Shown here in pieces: positions 58,053 through 64,000 of a DNA stretch of 64,000 nt. The notes under the pieces were generated by a model. The model saw nothing but the letters and a program-made list of their open reading frames with translations. It was not told the DNA's origin and did no database searches. The stretch comes from Cryobacterium lactosi (GTDB lineage Bacteria > Actinomycetota > Actinomycetes > Actinomycetales > Microbacteriaceae). Location of the stretch: NCBI RefSeq assembly GCF_004403945.1, contig NZ_SOHM01000012.1:1-64000 (forward strand). Direction: 5' to 3'. How positions within the stretch are numbered: the first letter of the stretch is position 1; each line of letters begins with the position of its first letter. The position numbers were made by a program, and so were the translations under genes.

Positions 58053-58928
58053 CTATCCGACGAGTTTTTGCGCGAAAACGTGCGGGGTGAAACCTGTGAG
58101 GTCGTTGATCCCCTCACCCTGCCCGACGAGTTTGATGGGGATTCCGGTCTTCTCCTGGACGGCGAGCACAAAACCGCCCTTAGCCGAGCCGTCGAGCTTG
58201 GTGAGCACGAGCCCGGTCACCCCGGCGTGCTCGATGAAAGCCTCCGCCTGGGCGAGGCCGTTCTGGCCCGTGGTCGCGTCGAGGACAAGAAGCACCTCGG
58301 AGATAGGCGTCTGCTTCTCGATCACCCGGCGAATCTTGGTGAGCTCGTCCATCAGGCCGCCCTTGGTCTGCAGCCGGCCGGCAGTGTCGATGATCACGAT
58401 TTCAGTGCCCGTGTTGATGGCGCGTTCCACAGTCTGGAACGCGACGGAGGCCGGGTCCTGCCCCTGGGCCTGCGGCTTGACGATGTCGGCGCCCGCGCGT
58501 TCTGCCCAGGTCGCCAGCTGCTCCACCGCGGCGGCCCGGAAGGTGTCGGCAGCGCCGATCAGCACGCTGCGGTCATAGACCCGCAGGAACTTGGCGAACT
58601 TGCCGATGGTGGTGGTCTTACCGACCCCGTTCACGCCGACGACGAGCACCACGGCGGGCCTGGCGCTCAGGTTCAGGGTGGAGTCCAGCTTCGCCAGGCG
58701 TTCCTCGATGCCCTCGCGGAGCATCCGGTGCAGGTCCTTGGGGTCCGTGGTGTTGTACCTGGATACCTTGGCGCGGAGCTCGGCGACGATCGCATCGGTG
58801 ATATCCGGTCCGAAGTCGGCCTGGATCAGCGAGTCCTCGAGGTCTTCCCAGGTGTCTGCGTCGATCGTCTTCTTCGCGAACACTCCGCGCAATGCGCCGG
58901 AGAGCGACCACGGGGTGCGTTCTGCCAT
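58053..58928 (-). CDS. ftsY: Signal recognition particle receptor FtsY
   Basis: A 291-residue SRP receptor GTPase. NG motifs: VGVNGVGKTTTIGKFAKFL (~102), IDTAGRLQTKGGLMDEL (~185) and LTKLDGSAKGGFVLAVQEK (~243). It has only the NG domain: the acidic A domain of E. coli FtsY is missing, as in many Gram-positives, and a short basic/hydrophobic start may touch the membrane. Conserved order smc-ftsY. Confidence 0.97.
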   Translation of the reverse strand: MAERTPWSLSGALRGVFAKKTIDADTWEDLEDSLIQADFGPDITDAIVAELRAKVSRYNTTDPKDLHRMLREGIEERLAKLDSTLNLSARPAVVLVVGVNGVGKTTTIGKFAKFLRVYDRSVLIGAADTFRAAAVEQLATWAERAGADIVKPQAQGQDPASVAFQTVERAINTGTEIVIIDTAGRLQTKGGLMDELTKIRRVIEKQTPISEVLLVLDATTGQNGLAQAEAFIEHAGVTGLVLTKLDGSAKGGFVLAVQEKTGIPIKLVGQGEGINDLTGFTPHVFAQKLVG

Positions 58929-59045
58929 GGGTCAAGGCTAGTCGGCGCGGACCGGCCGCGTGCACGCCGCGGGGTGGCGGGGAGTCCGGGGTGCTGGGTA
59001 TCTTCACCGGTAACGCCGATGCCCTCCCCCTCGAAAGGACCTCTG

Positions 59046-60443
59046 ATGTCTCCGCAGCCCACGAATGCCCTGGCCGGTCTGGATGCGCAACTGGAGGGAA
59101 GCGTGCTGCTGCCCGGCGCTGCCGGGTGGGACGACGCCCGGGCGGCCTGGAACCTCAGCGTCGACCAGCAGCCGCGCGCCATCGCGCGCCCAAGGTCGGT
59201 CAGGGACATCCGCCACATCATCGTTGCCGCCAGGGAGAGCGGCATCGGCGTGGCAGTTCAGCCGCGCGGACACGGGGCGAACGGGAGCCTGGCCGACACG
59301 ATTCTGGTGCGCACCACCGCCTTCGACGAGGTGACGGTGAACGTGGTCGGCCGATTCGCCCGTGTCGGCGCCGGCGTGCCGTGGGGCACCCTGCTCAACC
59401 GGCTCGACGGCACGGGACTGGTCGCCCTGGCCGGATCGAATCCCGACGTGAGTGTGGCCGGGTACCTGCTTTCTGGCGGGCACTCCTGGTTCAGCCGGTG
59501 GAAGGGCCTTGCTGCACATTCGATCCGGGCCGTCGAAATGGTCGACGCCGGTGGGGTGCTGCGCCGGGTCACCCGGGAGAGCGATCCTGACCTGCTCTGG
59601 GCGCTCCGCGGCGCCGCCGGCCTGTTCGGCGTGGTGACCGTCCTGGAAATCGACCTGTTCTCCGCACCTGAGCTGTTCGGCGGCAAGCTGCTCTTCCCGG
59701 CCGAGTCCGCCGAGGTGGTCATCGGTGCCGCTCTCGACATCCTGCTGGATGCACCGCCAGAGCTGAGCCTGTTCTTGGGCCTGATCAATATGCCCGACAT
59801 CCCGACGGTGCCGGAGCTGCTGCGCGGGCGCAGCTTCACCCAGGTCGACGCCGTCTACGTCGGTTCGGAAGCTGAGGGCCAGGCGCTGCTCGCCCCGCTG
59901 CGCACCATCGCACCCGTGATCGCCGACCTCACCCACGGATTCTCCATTGGTCAGCTCGGTGACGTGTCGGCTGAGCCCCAGGACCCCTCGGCGACCCTCG
60001 ATTGGTCGACGGCCGTGACCGAGCTTGATGCCGCGACGATCGCCGAGCTTCTCGAAGCCTTCCGAACCGGGAGCTACGCGGGCCTGACCCTGCTGCAGAT
60101 CCGGCCGCTCGGCGGGGTGATCGTCGATGCGGGCGTGGGTGCCGACGGCGTGGCCGGGCATCTCGACACGGCGTTCGTACTCTTCGCGGCGGCCATCCTG
60201 CCGCCCGGCGCGCCCGTCCCGGCCGATGACGTGCGCCATCTCCTCTTCCAGCCGCTGGAGGATACCCTGCAGGCCGTCGGGTCGCCCCGCACCGTTCCGT
60301 CACTGCTCTCGGCCGGGCAGGATCTCGGCGCCGCGCTGGCGCCGGAGGCCCTTGAGCGGCTCGGGGAGATCAAGCAGGCGATCGACCCGGAGAACCTGTT
60401 CCGCAGTAACCGTCCGCTCCCGTCGGCCTACCTGCTCCCCTGA
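59046..60443 (+). CDS. FAD-binding oxidoreductase (PCMH/VAO type)
   Basis: A 465-residue flavoprotein. The FAD domain has AVQPRGHGANGSLADTI (~70; the His may link covalently to FAD), RVGAGVPWGTLLNRLDGTGL (~115) and LLSGGHSWFSRWKGLA (~145). The end IDPENLFRSNRPLP has the berberine-bridge-like family finish, but the Y...N closing motif is not evident. Substrate unknown. ATG at 59046 follows AAAGGAC. It lies between smc and ftsY on the other strand. Confidence 0.88.
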   Translation: MSPQPTNALAGLDAQLEGSVLLPGAAGWDDARAAWNLSVDQQPRAIARPRSVRDIRHIIVAARESGIGVAVQPRGHGANGSLADTILVRTTAFDEVTVNVVGRFARVGAGVPWGTLLNRLDGTGLVALAGSNPDVSVAGYLLSGGHSWFSRWKGLAAHSIRAVEMVDAGGVLRRVTRESDPDLLWALRGAAGLFGVVTVLEIDLFSAPELFGGKLLFPAESAEVVIGAALDILLDAPPELSLFLGLINMPDIPTVPELLRGRSFTQVDAVYVGSEAEGQALLAPLRTIAPVIADLTHGFSIGQLGDVSAEPQDPSATLDWSTAVTELDAATIAELLEAFRTGSYAGLTLLQIRPLGGVIVDAGVGADGVAGHLDTAFVLFAAAILPPGAPVPADDVRHLLFQPLEDTLQAVGSPRTVPSLLSAGQDLGAALAPEALERLGEIKQAIDPENLFRSNRPLPSAYLLP

Positions 60444-60452
60444 GAGCTCCGG

Positions 60453-63400
60453 TCAGGACGCCCGCTCGTCGACCTCGGGGGCGCGAAGGGCCGCGGAGCC
60501 GTCGCCGCGCACGATGCGCTGCCCCACGACCGCGGACACGCCGTCCTGCCGCATGGAGACGCCGTAGAGGGCGTCGGCGATTTCCATGGTGCGCTTCTGA
60601 TGGGTGATGACGATGAGCTGGCTGGTGGTGCGAAGGTCCTCGAAGATGGTCAGCAGCCGGCCGAGGTTGGCGTCGTCGAGCGCCGCCTCCACCTCGTCCA
60701 TGATGTAGAACGGGCTGGGCCTGGCCTTGAAGATCGCGATGAGAAGGGCCACCGCCGCCAGCGAGCGTTCCCCGCCGGAGAGCAGGGAGAGCCGCTCGAT
60801 CTTCTTCCCGGCCGGTTTCACCGAGACCTCGATGCCCGTGGTCAGCATGTCCGACGGGTCGGTGAGCTGGATGCTGCCGCTGCCGCCGGGGAACAGCACC
60901 GGGAAAACCTCTGCGAACGCGGCTTGGGTGTCGTCGAAGGCGCTGGCGAAGATAGTCCCCATCTTGTCGTCGATGTCGTCGATGATGGTGAGAAGGTCCG
61001 CGCGGGTGTTGGTGAGGTCGGTGAGCTGCTCGGTGAGGAAGGAGTGCCGCTGTTCGAGCGCCGCGAACTCCTCGAGGGCCAGGGGGTTGATGCGTCCCAG
61101 CCGCGCATATTTGCGTTCGGCGGCGGCCAGGCGTGCCTGCTGGGCGCCGCGGTCGAACGGGACCGACCGGCCGGAGCCGTCGTCCGAGCCGGAGTCGCGT
61201 AAGCCTTCAGCGTCTGAACCGTCTCCGACCGGCACCGGCTGATCGGGTCCGTACTCCGTCACAAGAACCTCTTCGACCAGACCCAACTCGCCGGCGGCGC
61301 GCTCCAGGAGCGCGGACAGCTGCAGCTTCTTCTCGTAGATCGCCAGCTCGAGCCCGTGCACGTTCTCGGTGACGGCTTGCAGGCGGGTGCGCAGATCGCT
61401 CTCGGCGCGGCGGAGCTGGTTGAGTTCCTGATTCTGGCTGGCTCGTTCGGCTTCGGCGGTGGCCAGCCGTTGCCGGGCTTCGGCGACGGCGCGCTCGATC
61501 GACCCGAGCACGGCGGGTAGGGCGTCGGCCACGGCGGATGCGGCGTCCACCTGGCGCCGGCGGATCACGGCACGGCGGGCGGCGGCATCGGCCTCGGCCC
61601 GGTCCGATTCGAGCTGCCGGGCCAGAGACGCCGCCCTGGCCTCCCCGCTCCGCACCCGTTCCTTGGCCGTGTCGACCTGCAGGCGCGCCTCGATCTCGGT
61701 TTCCCTGGCCGCTTCCAGCTCGGCATACAACCCGTCTCGGGCACTGACGTCGAGGATGGGGCGGGGCGCGGACCGCAGAGTGTCCAGCGCGGCCGTGCTT
61801 GTGGCCGCGGCCCGCTCGGCGTCGGCGACCCCCGCCGAAGCCAAATCGGCTGCGGCCGACAACCGGTCGAATTCAGCCGCCGCGGCGTCCACCTGCACGG
61901 TCAGGCGGCTGCGCAGGTCTGCGCGGGCGTTCTGCCGGCTGCTGTGCTCCCGCAGCGCGGTCTTGGCCGTCCGGGCCTGGTCCTTCGCCGTGGCCAGCAG
62001 GGCGCGTTGCTCGCCGAGGTCGCCGGAGACCTGCTCGAGCTGGGAGGTCACCTCGGCCAGCCGGTTCTCGGCGGCATCGCGTTCGGTGACGAGTTCGAGT
62101 TTGCTCGGCGCGGCTCCGGCGCCGCCCTGCACGGAGTGCACGGTGAGCACGTCTCCCGCCCTGGTGATGAGCTTGACCCTGCCGGCCGCTCCGGCCGCCA
62201 AGAGGGCGTCGGCGGCGGCAGCGGCGGCGGCGAGGTCGTCGACGATCACGGTGTCGGCGAGCAGGCCAAGCACCCCGGCCGGGGCGTCGACGACGCTGTG
62301 CGCGGCCCGGCTGCCGGCCAGTCCGGTCAGATCGAGCGGCGACACGCGCGCCGCATCGGCGGCCTGGGTGAGGAGCAGGTCGACCCGGCCGAGGCTCTCG
62401 AGGTCGGCGTGCGCCACGGCGGCGATGGCGGCCTCCCGGTCGGCGGCGACGACGGCGTTGGCCAAGGACCCCAGCGCGGCGGCGATCGCGCGCTCGAAGC
62501 CGGTCTGCACGGTCATCAGTTCGGCGACCAACCCGCCGATACCGGGCAGGTCGGCGTCGATCAGGGCGGACGACCCGTCCTTCTGGCCGAGGGCGAGGGA
62601 CAGGGCGCCGGTTCGGGCGGCCAGGGCGTCACGCTCACGTTCGTTGCCGTGCAGGAGCTCGCGGAGCCGCTCGATCTCGGATTCCGCCTGGGCGACCAGG
62701 CCTTCGGCGCCCTCCACGACCTCGTCCAGGTCGATGCCGGTGTCCTCGGTATCGTCGGCATCGTCGAGTTCCGCGAGCCGGCCGCGGGCGTCGGTCAACC
62801 TGCCACGGGCGGAATCGAGGGCGCTCTCCTGGCGCAGCACTTCCCCGCGCACCGCGGCCAGGCGGGACGCCGCGGTGTCCGCCTGCCCGGCGAGGTGGGA
62901 GACCTGGAGGTCGTGCCTGGAGACGAGTGCGGATTGCGCGGCGATCTCCTCGTCCACGGCGTCGAGGTCGCGGCGCACGGTGGCCGTACTGCTCCGCGCG
63001 CGGGACCAGGCGTCCTCGGCGGCGAGGATGCCCGCCCGGAGCCGTTCGACCTCCGCGGCGGCTTCCTGTACCCGCTGCGGCGTGACCGAGGGGGTTCGCT
63101 CGGCCGGTTCGGCCTGCGTACCGAGGAGGGCGAGGCGCTGGTTGGCCAGGGTGTAGAGGCTGCGGAGGCGTTCCTGGGCGGATTCGAGACCGAAGGCGGT
63201 GCGCCTGGCGACGTCGACGGCGTCGCCGACCTGGGCGTCTTCGAGCCGGCGGACCCGCACCTGATTGTGGTCCAGCTGGTCCTGGATGACGATGCGCTCC
63301 GAGTGCCGTTCGCTCTCGGTCTGCCCGTGGGCGTCGAGGGCGGTGCGCAGGGAGACCACATCGTCGGCGAGCAGCCGGGCTCGGGCATCGCGCACGGTGG

Positions 63401-64000
63401 CGGCGATCTGCTGGGCTTCCCTGGCTACCTGCGCCTGCTGGCCGAGCGGTTTGAGCTGTCGGCGGATCTCGCCGGCCAGGTCGCTGAGCCTGGTGAGGTT
63501 GGTCTGCATCGCCTCGAGCTTGCGCACGGTCTTTTCCTTGCGGCGGCGGTGCTTGAGGATTCCGGCGGCTTCCTCGATGAAGCCGCGGCGTTCCTCCGGG
63601 CTGGCGCGCAGCACAGCGTCCAGCTGCCCCTGGCCGACGATGACGTGCATTTCCCGGCCGAGCCCGGAGTCGCTGAGCAACTCTTGCACGTCGAGCAACC
63701 GGCAGGTGCGGCCGTTGATGGCGTAGTCGCTGCCGCCGTTGCGGAACAGGGTGCGCGAGATGGTCACTTCGGCGTACTCGATCGGCAATGCTCCGTCGCT
63801 GTTGTCGATCGACAGGATCACCTCGGCCCGGCCCAGCGGCCCCCTGGTGGAGGTGCCGGCGAAGATGACGTCCTCCATCTTGCCGCCGCGGAGGGTTTTC
63901 ACACCCTGCTCGCCCATCACCCAGGCCAGGGCATCGACCACATTGGACTTGCCGGAGCCGTTTGGACCCACGACGCAGGTGACGCCGGGTTCGAAGGCGA
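60453..64000 (-). CDS. smc: Chromosome segregation ATPase SMC (5' end beyond the window)
   Basis: About 1180 residues of SMC are inside the window; the first few lie beyond base 64000. Walker A reads GPNGSGKSNVVDALAWVMGE; the frame continues to the window edge (about ten more codons). Two long coiled coils flank a hinge near residues 500-650 (IGGLVAELMTVQTGFERAI). The signature LLSGGERSLAAVALLIAIF and Walker B FYIMDEVEAALDD lie at the C-terminus. It should form condensin with ScpA/ScpB, which are not in this window. Confidence 0.97.
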   Translation of the reverse strand, partial: AFEPGVTCVVGPNGSGKSNVVDALAWVMGEQGVKTLRGGKMEDVIFAGTSTRGPLGRAEVILSIDNSDGALPIEYAEVTISRTLFRNGGSDYAINGRTCRLLDVQELLSDSGLGREMHVIVGQGQLDAVLRASPEERRGFIEEAAGILKHRRRKEKTVRKLEAMQTNLTRLSDLAGEIRRQLKPLGQQAQVAREAQQIAATVRDARARLLADDVVSLRTALDAHGQTESERHSERIVIQDQLDHNQVRVRRLEDAQVGDAVDVARRTAFGLESAQERLRSLYTLANQRLALLGTQAEPAERTPSVTPQRVQEAAAEVERLRAGILAAEDAWSRARSSTATVRRDLDAVDEEIAAQSALVSRHDLQVSHLAGQADTAASRLAAVRGEVLRQESALDSARGRLTDARGRLAELDDADDTEDTGIDLDEVVEGAEGLVAQAESEIERLRELLHGNERERDALAARTGALSLALGQKDGSSALIDADLPGIGGLVAELMTVQTGFERAIAAALGSLANAVVAADREAAIAAVAHADLESLGRVDLLLTQAADAARVSPLDLTGLAGSRAAHSVVDAPAGVLGLLADTVIVDDLAAAAAAADALLAAGAAGRVKLITRAGDVLTVHSVQGGAGAAPSKLELVTERDAAENRLAEVTSQLEQVSGDLGEQRALLATAKDQARTAKTALREHSSRQNARADLRSRLTVQVDAAAAEFDRLSAAADLASAGVADAERAAATSTAALDTLRSAPRPILDVSARDGLYAELEAARETEIEARLQVDTAKERVRSGEARAASLARQLESDRAEADAAARRAVIRRRQVDAASAVADALPAVLGSIERAVAEARQRLATAEAERASQNQELNQLRRAESDLRTRLQAVTENVHGLELAIYEKKLQLSALLERAAGELGLVEEVLVTEYGPDQPVPVGDGSDAEGLRDSGSDDGSGRSVPFDRGAQQARLAAAERKYARLGRINPLALEEFAALEQRHSFLTEQLTDLTNTRADLLTIIDDIDDKMGTIFASAFDDTQAAFAEVFPVLFPGGSGSIQLTDPSDMLTTGIEVSVKPAGKKIERLSLLSGGERSLAAVALLIAIFKARPSPFYIMDEVEAALDDANLGRLLTIFEDLRTTSQLIVITHQKRTMEIADALYGVSMRQDGVSAVVGQRIVRGDGSAALRAPEVDERAS

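Overview
The window is about two-thirds G+C, dense with genes (many 1-8 bp overlaps, few gaps above 150 bp) and entirely chromosomal in character. Protein families and gene order point to an actinobacterium. The left part (gatB-gatA-gatC ... ligA ... mnmA-iscS) and the right part (smc-ftsY-ffh-rpsP-khpA-rimM-trmD-rplS-lepB-rnhB-DUF2469-yraN-comM-dprA-xerC-M23-rpsB-tsf-pyrH-frr-cdsA) follow the order I know from Mycobacterium and other actinobacteria. Protein style (divI1A-repeat protein, DUF1023 hydrolase, LigA with an insertion, frequent GTG starts) suggests Microbacteriaceae, perhaps close to Cryobacterium; that last step is inference. I see no tRNA or rRNA gene, insertion sequence, prophage, CRISPR array or biosynthetic cluster.

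Layout. 0.1-5 kb: a ferritin-VIT1 fusion, an unknown 105-residue protein and the GatCAB amidotransferase operon. 5-8 kb: a DUF1023 hydrolase, a one-helix membrane protein and an SDR. 8-12.8 kb: ligA, mnmA and iscS. 12.9-23.3 kb: alpha-glucan metabolism (glgX, glgP, glgE, glgB) with ybaK and a membrane protein, closed by a strong terminator. 23.4-31.1 kb: a cysteine-less thioredoxin-TPR protein coupled to a membrane protein with an internal lipobox, a coiled-coil protein built of 11-residue repeats with an AI-2E family permease, a hydrolase, a small Cys/His protein and a lytic transglycosylase. 31.2-36 kb: divI1A-repeat gene, cdsA, frr, pyrH, tsf, rpsB. 36.4-43.3 kb: M23-like protein, xerC, a phosphodiesterase, dprA-comM-yraN and a DUF1269 protein. 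43.4-51.2 kb: an F420-type reductase, a dipeptidase, DUF2469, rnhB, lepB, rplS, a membrane protein, trmD, a formate/nitrite-type channel, rimM, khpA, rpsP. 51.5-64 kb: a YbdK-type ligase, an F420-type LLM oxidoreductase, ffh, a tetR/MFS pair, DUF2004, ftsY, a FAD oxidoreductase and smc, which runs off the right edge.

How the genes work together: most serve translation (ribosomal proteins, maturation and recycling factors, EF-Ts, tRNA thiolation, methylation, amidation and proofreading), protein export (ffh, ftsY, lepB), DNA maintenance (ligA, xerC, dprA, comM, rnhB, smc) and envelope synthesis (cdsA, transglycosylase, M23). The glg block is the main metabolic module: glgE is translationally coupled straight to glgB with no treS or pep2 between them, and glgP is divergent. 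The most distinctive sequence features are a ~63-bp palindrome present twice (37.1 and 52.7 kb; one copy supplies the end and stop codon of the upstream gene), a run of thirteen or fourteen hendecads, the FNT channel inside the rimM-trmD series, a hairpin directly before lepB, and a perfect 18-bp operator with two apparently leaderless start sites between tetR and its MFS partner. I found nothing that I can call a wholly new system.
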